DNA of 24,824 nt from Gamarada debralockiae (lineage: Eukaryota > Ascomycota > Leotiomycetes > Helotiales > Hyphodiscaceae). Position 1 is the first letter of the stretch; every line of letters begins with the position of its first letter. This document shows, one piece after another, positions 1-9,798 of this stretch. Position numbers and translations under genes: made by a program. The notes below the pieces were generated by a model. That model made no database searches. It was given only the letters and a program-made list of their open reading frames with translations, and had not been told where the DNA came from. The DNA lies in the NCBI GenBank assembly GCA_002803225.1, contig NXFV01001510.1, positions 1 to 24,824 of the forward strand, given 5' to 3'.

Positions 1-3000
1 CGTGGTGGCTAAAAAATGGTGGCTAATTGAAAAGGGGGAAAAACATCGATTTTTGGTGTAAAATTCGCTTGTGGCTCAAACTTCGGACGTGGTACTGTAG
101 GCCAATATTTCATCTGACAGAGAATAAGACAGAGTTTCTATCCTCAACAAAGGCGAAAATCTTGTTGCGCACGGCTGAGCGCTTGGCGGCCGAGAGAGAA
201 GCAAATTCGTTTAAATTTTCTTGATTAAAAACTGATCGTTTGAAAATGGGTGTTGGTTGAAATTGCCTAATCAGGTATAGCCTGTATTTACCCCTCTTTT
301 GTGATATAAGAGAGCTCTGCCCCTCCTTGTATTTCAGCTCCTTAGATATCAGCTAGGTCTACAAATGCCACTATATTTCGCCCCCAAAATACAGCTCAAC
401 TGACAATGGGGCTATCATGGCGCCGGCTTTCTGCTCTCTCTATGCTTAAACAGTTGGAAAATATGCCGTGCTGTTCAAGGAAAGAGAGGCCTAGGACCAG
501 GTCGCCGATGGCAGTCCCAGCTCGTTTGATTGTCTGTTTGAACAGTTATATTTTTATCATATACTCTCAATTAATGAAAACTTGAAAGTAGTACCTACAG
601 AGTTCTTTGGACTGAAAATTCCAAAAGGTATGTTGCTTATGGGAAAGGGGCAGTCAGCCGGAATATTCAGGGGCCAAGCAGATGCAACAACGTGGCCCAG
701 GAGGCCCCATATTTGAAACTTCTGAAGATCATGTGATAAATATTTGCCTAAGAGGAGCCCAGGGCCACGATTTGTAGGATGCGTTGTCGACATTCCATGA
801 AGGATAATTAATTCCAATTTACCCCAGTCGACCCGACGTCTTTTTGTGCGGAAAAGTTCTGTAGTGCATTGCTGTGACATCAACACGTTGACGTAACTCT
901 ATGGCCACGAGCCTCCCAAATCGACACCGCCAGGAAACTCTTTCTTCAGAGCAGTTAATATTTAGTCCCTCTGTGCCCGCTGTTGGAATTTATAGAATTG
1001 TATACTGTGGAAGAATTTCGGTTTCCGCTCAGCAAAGGCATTCAAATGCGCTTCTCCCCGGAATGATTGGTGTATATCAGCCAAAATATCTCTTAGCGGC
1101 TGTGGGGTTGGGCCCAGTTTAGACGGATATCATGTGAAGCTTCAAATATATGGCGACGGATCGATGAAGGTCGAGAAAGTTTCGAGTCTTAAAAGGTGTC
1201 TGAGGAGGCACCTGGACGGCGATCAAGAGATCCATTCGTGTCTCGTTCGTGCGTTGATTGAGGATCAAGAATTAAGGGCATAGAAGAAAGTGTTGTCAGT
1301 AGGGAATGGCTGCACTGCTTGGCAATCTTTGACAAAGCATCAATACACACGGCAATCGAATGATGTTGTCCCGGTAAAAGATCGAGATGACAAACTTTGT
1401 GTCTCTCTCAGAGAAACTGCTATCTACGCCACAATAGCTGCACTTCAGCTCATTGGGAAAATCAGACATCATAGGTATGAGTCGAAGGCTTATCTGAAAT
1501 GTCGCGTCATTTGGAAGAATGTCGTGTCACCTGGGATTAGGTGGTAGTCTCTCAACGTTGCAAAAGCAGTCAGATAGCGACGGCAAGCCAGACCCGAAGA
1601 GAAAGAGGTTAGAAAGACATGTTGAGTTTGTAAAGCCTGTTTGATACTCAGTGACTGGGCTAGATATTTGCACAAGGGGTAAAAATGAAGCTCCTCACCG
1701 ACCTTCTCAATCCCAAGACTGCAAGACCATTTGGCGCGCAATGCTCCTATCATAGGGAGCTTTAGAAAGTTCAGACAGGCATATATCAAGGCAGCGCAAC
1801 AACATCGGTTTGGGCATGGGATGTGCGCTGACGCGTGTCAAGGGTGTGTTGGCTGAATGTTTGCGTAACTGATGATGAGCTTAGGTTGAAGCACAGGTCT
1901 TGTGGACAAGTAATCGAAATGAATGTGCAATTGGATCACATATTAGGCGGGAGTGAGAGGGACGTCCCTCAACTCGATGTTGGGTGGTGACTCGTAGTTG
2001 TCGCGTCTCATGGCGCGAGGTTGTGTCGTGAGGTTGCACAAGAATCGTTTGGCTCGCATGTCAAGATGGAGGTTCAGCCTCGTGGATTCACCTTATTCAG
2101 CCTCACTCGAGGACTGTGCGTGAAGGAGCTCAGTAATCGGCCTCGGAACTCCAGGTTGAATATGTTGATAGGTCTAGACAGTACGGTGATATCTGAGGAA
2201 GACCGAAGAGCTGGAGAAGGCCGAAGAGCTGGGGAAGTCCGAGGAGCTGGAGAAGGCCGAGGTCCTGAAGTCAAGTTGTAGATATATGCGAAGGGTTGAA
2301 CTCTGGAAGAAGGGGTAGAGATTTTGAATTGAAGCTTACGAAGCCTATTTTGGACTAGCGCCATATGCACCTCAGTATTAGGGTTCTCATAACAACAGAA
2401 TTAAGCCCAAGCTGGAAATACGTTTTCAGAGGAGCATGTATGGTGCTCTCATAGAATTTGAGAGAACTGTCCCTTCACAGTGCGGAGCCCAATCCTGGCG
2501 ACAACAAAAATGATGGGGTAGTCCTTGAAGTGGAATGAGGGACGATAACTCGTTGTGGATATTGGTGAATTGAATAGGAGAATGATACAGGGCAAGACTA
2601 ACCTTGAAGAAACCCATAGAATGTTAAAATATGCAATCTGTACGCAGTCCATAGGGATGGGACGAAACTTACAGATGGCGATTACAGCCGAGTTTCAGGT
2701 GTAAAGACGGAAAGACGGACAGGCGCTGCTAAATCCACAGAACGTATAAAAGGCAGGACCTTGGTTGGTACTTGGTGCAGAGCAACAAGTACACCACAGA
2801 TCTCGACCGCATGTTGACCTTACGGGTCGGCAGTGCGATATGCAACAAACCTTGGAAGCTTTGATTACGCGGATGTCTTTATCACATGACTGTGATCTAA
2901 AAGTCCAGTGACTTGTTTGGCTCTTTGGTGTTGATCGCAGTCTTTTTCTGGTGGCGGAGCCACTATGCCGAAACGGTCTCATCTCGGTGAGGATTTAGGG

Positions 3001-3016
3001 ATAGTGCAATCCGTCT
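1..3016. other. Gene-poor region, about 3 kb
   Basis: No convincing coding sequence was found. Open frames here are short (under 110 codons), several begin at non-ATG codons, and none shows a recognisable domain or a plausible intron-linked extension. I saw no transposon termini, tRNA or rRNA. The only structured element is the 18-bp tandem repeat at 2198-2269. The last few hundred bases must hold the promoter and 5' leader of the gene beginning near 3017. Decayed transposon sequence is possible but I could not demonstrate it. Confidence 0.5.
2198..2269 (+). repeat. 18-bp minisatellite, four imperfect units
   Basis: Four consecutive 18-bp units begin at 2198, 2216, 2234 and 2252. The second is GAAGGCCGAAGAGCTGGG and the others differ at a few positions. 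The purine-rich array would encode an E-x-R-R-A-G pattern on this strand, but it lies in no supported gene. It is probably a slippage-prone simple repeat. Confidence 0.8.
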
Positions 3017-5614
3017 ATGCCTGACGGCACAGCCTTACCCATCCAAAATCTTCAAAAAGTCTCCTCATTCCTCCAAAGTGTGAGCGAGGTGAAGCACTCG
3101 TATCAAGTTCAACCCGGTATTAAGATGGATGACCAGCCGTTTGTCACTCTGTCGGCTGGTGGAATGCAACCATCCTCATCATCCTCAACTCCAAGTGCTT
3201 CAACTAGCAGTGTACGAGAATGCGTCAATTTCCCAGCTAAATCGAAGACTGACACCAGTAAAGCCCGAGCCAGATTCTAGTTCCGCATCTTCTGTGTCAG
3301 CTTATTCAGCTACAACCCACGATGTCAGACGTACAAAGTATCACATTGATCAATTGGGGACATTCGCGCAAAAACTTGAAGACGTGGGTCTGCATTTTCC
3401 TATCAAACAATTTACACTAAATTCGAGCAAGGCTGCGGCTAGTATCTTCCCCAACAAGGGTCGGTCTCGCTACAACGACGTTCAAGTGCTACTTCTGAGA
3501 TGGGAAGAGGATGAGATGGGGGTTGAATGGGAGTTGGATGATCTTGCCTCAACCTTTAAAATTTCTTACGGATTCAATACAGAGACTTGGCTCATTCCGA
3601 CAACACAGTCGCATCTCGCGCTGATGGGGAAAGCTTTCAAGATGGTGCAGGATTTTGGGAAGAAGGACAATTTGCTGATTGTATATTATGCTGGACACGG
3701 AGGCATGAGCAGCTCCCGACAGCCTGTATGGACTTGGTAAGTTTATCCTCACTTCACCACATAGCCAGACTGATCTCACTCTTTACCAGTACCTCTCGTC
3801 CCAACTCGCCATATCTCCAATGGTATGCGATTCAGACCATATTTGAGCAGGCTGAATCCGATGCGCTTCTGTTATTAGACTGCTGCGCAGCAGCGAGCAG
3901 TGCTCCTGTTGATGGCCATGGTTTCGGCGTCACTGAAACAATTGCCGCGTGCGGGTTTGAGACTTGGGCACCTCAGCCAGGAAGACATTCCTTCACAAAT
4001 ACACTTATTGCAGTTCTAGAGGAATGGAGCGACCGTCCTGGATTCACGGCCGCCATGCTTCATTGCGAAGTCTTGAATAGACTACGACACGAGAAGCCTG
4101 AAAGGAAAGGGAAGATGCAAAAGTTTGAATGTCGAAGAACACCAGTGCACATCTTGAGCACTTCTGACGCCAAGGCTGGAAGCGTGGAGCTATGTCGACG
4201 AAGGAGTGATCACCGCAGGGAGGTGGACCTGGAAGGCTCAGAAGAGAATATCCAGTTGAAAATCGAGGGAGAAAACGACATCAAAACGACGTCGATTAGA
4301 AAAGGATCTGCGACATCTGCCAGCGACAGTACAGAAGACAGCCAGGACCTTTATGATGCCAATTCCCTCACCAAAGTCCTCAGCAATGGTAGCACAGCTC
4401 TTCCGCAGGTCCTCATTTCCTTGGCATTGGAAGAGGAACAGCTTCTCGACTTTGACCAATGTCGGCGATGGCTACAACAATTTCCTGCATTCGCCAAGTA
4501 TGCAAAGGTTCAAGGGGTGTACAGGAGCAACTCAACGTTGTTGATTCTATCTCTACCAGTTCTCATATGGGATTGGATACCCGATGATAATGCGTGTTCT
4601 TTCATCGGTTACGTCCACTCCTCGAATCTTCTGAATCAAGAGCATGAAAAGCAAGACATAGATATGTCAGGAACCAAGCAAGAACAAGAGATACAGCCAT
4701 ATGACCAAATGTTGGACTGCAACATAGCCCAAGAAATCCCATCAAATACCTTCGACAATCACATTGGAAAGAAGACGTTGGAACGCTTAAAATCGTTTAG
4801 ACGAGAACCTCTACCAATATTCTCTGCCATTGGTAGCACACCCAATTCCGAGCCACTTGACTCTAGCGATAAGGAATCTCAGCTTCGTGTAGGAATGGGG
4901 TCGCTATTTTCACATCCAGGCCAGATGTTTCCCCCCGGAGCTTTCAATGCGACAGTTGAACCTGGGACAAATAGCACTCGCTCATCTTCGCATTTGGTCA
5001 AGGTCAAAGAGACTGACCAAAGGGACCTTCAAGCCTCTCGAGAAAGAGCCATTTCTGCAGCAAGTGGGTCTCAAGCTTGGACGGATAGTTCTACTCCTTT
5101 CACGAACTTGACCTCCGCTTCAACGTACTACGAGTCTCCAGAAATCCCAGAATACAACGACAGCTTTGATGTATCTCCATACATCGGCAACGACGGCGAC
5201 CTCGAGCAAGCTCTCCACTGCGACCCTTGGTATCCTCTTTTCCCTCAAGAGGACCAAGAAAAATCAAAGCCTGCTGACCATTCTCCTCTTCTCTCCAAGG
5301 AGGATCTCGGAGTCTCTCAGCATCTTCGATCTTCCAACTCTCGTTACCGATCTGGTAGCTTACCATCTCCTCCACCTTCCGGACTAAACTCTGGCGTTAA
5401 CTCCCGTAAACGCGACAAACCACTTCCTCCTATCGTTGTCGAAGATCCTAACGACACTGTCGCTATGAAGCGAGCGCGCAATACTCTTGCAGCTCGTAAG
5501 GCTCGACAACGGAAGATGCAAATGTTTGATGAACTTGAGGACAAAATTGCTAAGTTGGAGGCTGAAAGGGATCACTGGAAGTCCATTACTTTGAGAAGAA
5601 CTAGCGGGAATTAA
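3017..5614 (+). CDS. Caspase-like protease domain fused to a CPC-1/GCN4-type bZIP regulator
   Basis: Seen: a frame reads NLLIVYYAGHGG (catalytic His about residue 211), then an intron GTAAGT...CCAG at 3737-3789 (53 nt), then LLLLDCCAAASS (catalytic Cys about 255/256). This is the His/Cys dyad arrangement of clan CD (peptidase C14, metacaspase-like) proteins. Residues ~427-504 (ALEEEQ, FPAFAKYAKVQGVYRS, SLPVLIWDWIPDD) match the module I know to follow this domain in fungi. Without any stop the frame continues into a CPC-1/CpcA-like protein: a possible internal Met593 (base 4895), ESPEIPEY near 670, DPWYPLFPQED near 701-711, PLPPIVVEDPNDTVAMKRAR, basic region NTLAARKAR and a short zipper ending in ERDHW. 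The 239 residues from Met593 are about the normal length of a whole CPC-1 protein. The N-terminus is uncertain: start 3017 with an intron at 3210-3258 gives 831 aa in frame; ATGs at 3125 and 3129 are alternatives. The basic-region Ser of GCN4 (Ser242) is Ala here. Independent internal initiation of the bZIP cannot be excluded. Confidence 0.85.
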
Positions 5615-5617
5615 GGA

Positions 5618-6660
5618 TGACTTCAAAGAGTTCTTGCAACGACACTGCGCTATCCTTGATGAGGATGGAAACATCCTCGATTTATATATCGCAATATCAG
5701 AGAACTCTCTTTCGCGGGCTGAACTTGCACAACTCCCTCTATTCATAGCTAGATTAGAAGCTTCTTAGATCCATGATCCATACCTTGACAGATCTTTATC
5801 TAACGCCTAGCTGTCCAAGCGTACGTATCAGCGGCCGAAAGTTGGACGCATTATCTGCAAGCAATTCGACAGCCATCTAGACGGATTTCGAGGTGAGGAC
5901 GAGCTTCGAAGACACCTAGATCGAGAGCACAAACGCACCATCAAAAAGTTCATCTGTGACGAGCCATCTGATCCCGGCCAGCGTACACTTATCGTGCCGT
6001 TATCAAAGTGCAAAGCATTCCAACAGCAGAAAAAGAAATATCACGCCTGTTACAACGCTCCGACGTTCGTATTTCAACCCGAAATCCAAGGGCCATCTCA
6101 GAACAGTCAAAGACGATAGCAAACGAGGGGAAAAGGGGGAGGTGATTGGCCACCAATGTCCGAACTGAAGTTTGGATGAAGGAAATCGAAGAACCAACTG
6201 ATGCCATGTCGCTCTCCAAATTCGGAGACAGACGAGGAGCCTTGAACAAGTATAACGCAATGTGCTTATGTAACGAGCATCACGTGAAACTCCATAATCG
6301 AGGCTGTAGTTTTGTTGCACATCGCAAAGAAAAAAATCCCAGGGGAGCCTCTCTATCTGCAACCCCCCGTTCCCCAGCAATCCTCGTCAATCGTTTGTTT
6401 ACCCCGCGATCACGAACCACAATGCCCAAATCCTAAGGTTACATGGTTGATTTTGAGGATATTACTGCTTAGTTTTCTCCTGAGTTCATGAACCTCAATC
6501 ATCTGGCTAAAGATCTAAGGGATGTTCTCTTTTCAATTCGGGGTAAGGTTTTCAGGCTGATCACGAAAGACGGTGCACCTCAGCCAAGCGAACTGGAACA
6601 CGAACACTTGAACTTCAAACTGTCCTTCCATCCTTCCCTTTGGAAATTATGCTTTATATA
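5618..6660 (+). pseudogene. Frameshifted fungal zinc-finger-family relic (YYNAAAHLRR-type)
   Basis: Conserved blocks of a fungal zinc-finger family appear in order but in different frames. They include ICKQFDSHLDGFRGEDELRR, HLDREHKRTIKKFIC, VPLSKCKAFQQQKKKY, a block corresponding to the family's YYNAAAHLRR..FNPKSKG motif, GGDWPPMSELKF and WMKEIEEP. Frame changes are needed near 6057, 6135, 6172 and 6215. Two expected Zn-binding cysteines are Phe (CKQF and KCKAF). A downstream block at about 6445-6650 (FEDITA, in-frame TAG, FSPEFMNL) looks like its C-terminal tail. A separate open stretch at 5618-5767 (DDFKEFLQRHCAILDEDGN) may be its N-terminal part or unrelated. It lies directly after the fusion gene. 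I recognise the family from its conserved blocks only, and its function is unknown. Confidence 0.75.
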
Positions 6661-6784
6661 ATAGTTGCTCGATGTGATAACTATCATTAACATTTAAATC
6701 TTTCCAGCAAATGTATCTGAATCGTCGACCGTTACAGGACGGTGAACGGCACGAAGTTGGGTGACGCGTCTCGGGTTCTGCAGA

Positions 6785-8265
6785 ATGCTTCTTCTTAAAT
6801 GGAGAAGCATTACCATCTGCGGAGTCCTCGTTTTCCTTACTCTGATTTATTTCTACCGGGGCAATTCGGCCTGGACGCAAGGAGGATATGTCGATTTCGA
6901 CTCATCGAAGCGATATCCGTCGAAGGAAACGCTCAAGTCTCTGTCTTTGACGGAAGCGCAATGCGATGCTGCCTTTCCCGGATTAACCAGGCAAATCGAT
7001 ATCGCCGTTGCGAGAGGACCGTTTGATCTGAAGAAAGGACCAGATAGCGCTCATGGCTCTGTGGATGGGAGGATAAAGGATGGGAAGGTGTGTCGGTTGA
7101 TTGGGAACCCCGCTGGGCCGGCTGACCATGTGGAATTGTAGCTCTTCATAATCTCTGCGGGAAAAGATAATGTCTTGAAGGCAAGCAATTCCCCATTGAC
7201 CTTGTGGAATAATAGCTAATCTTCCCAAAGCGTATAGGAGCCATTCTCCACTCGCTCCATCGAGCAATCTTCACCTCCCCCATTCGACTCCCCGACACCG
7301 TCTTCTCCATCAACATCAACGACGAGCCACGAGCCAATACTTGGTCCTTCGCACGTTCTGATGATCACTTCACACCACCCAATGTGTGGGTAATGCCACA
7401 TTTCAGTTCGTGGTCTTGGCCAGTCGAATATATTGGTCCGCTCGACGAAGCGCTCGCGAAGATCGAACAGATCGAGGAAGAGACAATATGGGAGGAGAAG
7501 GTTAGTCAAGCGGTATGGAGAGGCACAGCGTGGTTTGATCCTGATTGGAATATGGGGCTTCGGCCCAAGTTGATGAAGGCTACGGAAGGGAAGGAGTGGG
7601 CGGATGTGCAGCTCTGGGGTCAAGGACACGAAGGAGAGAACAATACGATTGCGATTGACGAGTTTTGTCGGTATAAGTACATTATCTACGCTGAGGTATG
7701 TTGCAACGCCTTCCTCTATGAGCTTAGATTTGGACTGATTTATTCTCAGGGCAAAACCTACTCCGGCCGACTTCCCTATCACCAAGCCTGCGCGTCCATT
7801 ATCCTAACCCCACCGCCGACCTTCCTCCTCCACACAACACACCTAATCCGACCGCTCTTCTCTTCCCTTCTCCCCCTCTCGCCCATCCCTCCTCTCACCC
7901 CACATCCACAAACACCGACCTCACCACCTCCAACCTCCTATCCACTGCCCTCCACAAACATAACCTGGCCGCTCTCATACCCTCCCTCTCTCGCGAACGC
8001 AATCTTTGTGAGTCCCGACTGGTCAGATCTCGAAGCCGTGATCGAATATCTTGAAGCCAATGCTGAGATTGCACATGACATTGCGCAGCGGCAGAGAGAC
8101 ACCATGGTTGGAAGGGGATATTTGAGTCAGGCGGCTGAGGTGTGTTATTGGAGACGGTTGATTAGGAAGTGGAGTGAGACTGTGAGGTGGGATGAGATGG
8201 AGTGGAGTGAGGGGATGAGGTGGGAGACGTTTAGTTTGTTGGGGAATACGACGTATGAGATTTGA
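6785..8265 (+). CDS. CAP10-like glycosyltransferase, family GT90
   Basis: Predicted 440-aa type II membrane protein of the secretory pathway, from exons 6785-7087, 7142-7180, 7231-7695 and 7750-8265. The ATG at 6785 is chosen because it directly precedes a membrane anchor (residues ~8-24, ITICGVLVFLTLIYFY) and the frame upstream has no ATG. GT90/CAP10 marks are VWVMPHFSSWSWP, AVWRGTAWFDPDWN, CRYKYIIYAE then GKTYSGRLPYHQAC (from residue ~270), VSPDWSDL and ERQRD/GYLSQAAEVCYWR-type helices near the C-terminus. Introns are 54, 50 and 54 nt, all phase 0. The second (7181-7230) has a GC donor (AAG|GCAAGC) with a clean CTAAT branch. The third is a multiple of three and stop-free, so the genomic frame reads through it. 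Relatives transfer xylose or other sugars to capsule, cell-wall or protein glycans; the acceptor here is unknown. A Pro/Ser/Thr-rich insert lies before the WPLSYPPSLAN segment. Confidence 0.92.
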
Positions 8266-8681
8266 TATATATGACGATGTATTGGGAGAACGTGCATAGT
8301 TGGATATGGACAACTGTCATTGCAGCAAGGCTTGCAGAGCCCACGAAACGAGTTGGATCGAGAAATGGGAGGAACTGAGTAGCTGTTATGCCATATACTA
8401 AAGATCTTGATGAAGTATTGGACAGGACGATTCCATGGGTGTGGATATATCTCGGTCGAGTTCAATTGGACATCAGACGCAAGAATATTGAAAGAAGATG
8501 TATTCATAACTTCATCTTACAACCGCACAAATCTAACCCAAATCCAAATTCAAGTCAAAGAACCCATATTTACAATTCGTTCACTCCCAGTGGTATCATC
8601 CGAATTTCCCATCATGGCATCGCTCGCGTAAGTTGCAAGCGCACGCAAAACCATTCCCTCCCAAATCCCTCAAACCTTCTC
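8266..8681. other. Tail-to-tail intergenic region
   Basis: This 416-bp gap separates two convergent genes, so it should hold both 3' UTRs and polyadenylation signals. Short open frames on both strands are composition shadows; none has a domain or good codon structure. No terminator-like hairpin was evident. Confidence 0.6.
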
Positions 8682-9798
8682 CTACTCCTCATCCTCCTCT
8701 TGCGCTTTCAGCACAACCGGCGCCGGCCGATTCTGCGTATCCCTCTTATCCTCAGTCCACATACTCAACATACTGCCTCTCCTCTCCTGGCCCCTCATCT
8801 TCGGACTCTCCACCTTCTCTACGGGGAGCTCAATCGCACCATCGTGTTCCTCCCCAGAATGAATAACCGTCTTCCCCTCCTTGTCCTTTCCCTGACTCCA
8901 AATCGACAAGATAGATCCAACGCGTTCCCGCGCTGGAACTTCCTTGCTAGTTGTCGCCTGGAGTGGCCCACCATTCTCGTCGAGTGGGACGTCAAACTCG
9001 TCGGGTTCATCCCCGGAGTGGATGACGGGGTGCCCATCGCGATCCTTGCCTTGTTTCCAGATTGAGAGGATGGATCCCCGACGATCACGGCGGTCGTCGA
9101 GGCGCGGGGAAGAGGGGACAGAATCGGATGTTATCGAGACCGCATCGCCCCAGTCTTCGCCCTCATGTCCGCTGTGGATATGATCCCTCCCATCTTTATC
9201 CTTGCCCGTCTTCCACAGACTCAAAATACTGCCTCTTCTCTTGTCTGAGTTTTGGCTCGCCATGCTGAGTCTCCGGTCATCGGGTCTCGAGAAAGCGATC
9301 GAGATAGAGGGAGAGAGAAGCCTTTTCTCGGGTTCGAACGGGATTTCGAAGTCTTCGTGATGGTCGTCGGAGAGGATAATGGGGTTTCCGTATTTGTCGA
9401 CTCCTTCGGAGAAAATGCCGAGTGCAGAGGAGGCTCGACGTCCGGAGCGAGAGCGTTCGTATTGCTGGAGAGCCACATCGTTATCGATCTTGGAGAATTT
9501 GTTGGAGCGGCGGCGTTCTCGGTTTGCCCAGGAGTCTTTCTCGTGGGTTGTTTTCGTCCAGTCTTCGTAGTGGTCTTCTTCGCCGTCGCCGGAGGAACCG
9601 GTTACGGCTGTGGAAGGGCGGCCTAGAGAGAGAGGAGACCAGGTTAGGAAAAGTCTATTTTGCATGGCGAAATGTATATGTGTATTGCGCTTTTGGAAGT
9701 ACGAGGGAGGGAAAAAGGGGAAGATAAGTCTTACGAGGTCTCGGTGGGTCAGCGAAAGAAATCCTATCCGCCGTCGAAGCCATCGTAATAGCAGCCAT
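8682..9798 (-). CDS. Hypothetical protein with five R-(R/V)-x-S tandem repeats
   Basis: Two exons: 9798-9735 and 9622-8682, with a 112-nt intron (donor GTAAGA, acceptor CTCTAG) joined in phase 1, giving 334 aa. The start at 9798 opens MAAITMASTADRISFADPPR; an in-frame ATG at 9783 is an alternative. The protein is hydrophilic, Ser/Arg/Asp-rich, with no signal peptide or membrane segment. Its main feature is about five copies of a ~35-residue unit starting near residues 83, 150, 202, 255 and 302. The core is RRGSILSLWKTGKDKDG followed by an HIHSG/VIHSG box and an acidic tail. Copies 1 and 5 are diverged. Four of the five units begin R-R-x-S, a protein kinase A-type target sequence; unit 4 is RVGS. 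I do not recognise a named family or function. The even repeats and intact splice sites argue for a real gene. It converges on the GT90 gene. Confidence 0.85.

Noticed and set aside
557..886. 109-codon minus-strand open frame in the left gene-poor region
   Set aside because: Starts at GTG rather than ATG, no domain or splice partner, composition ordinary; likely chance.
1490..1789. 99-codon minus-strand open frame
   Set aside because: Begins at a TTG codon and shows no family motif.
8388..9065. 225-codon plus-strand open frame
   Set aside because: Largely antisense to the repeat-protein gene; its length is explained by the codon pattern of the opposite strand.
9252..9626. 124-codon plus-strand open frame antisense to the repeat protein
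   Set aside because: Shadow of the true minus-strand gene, which has repeats and intact splice sites.
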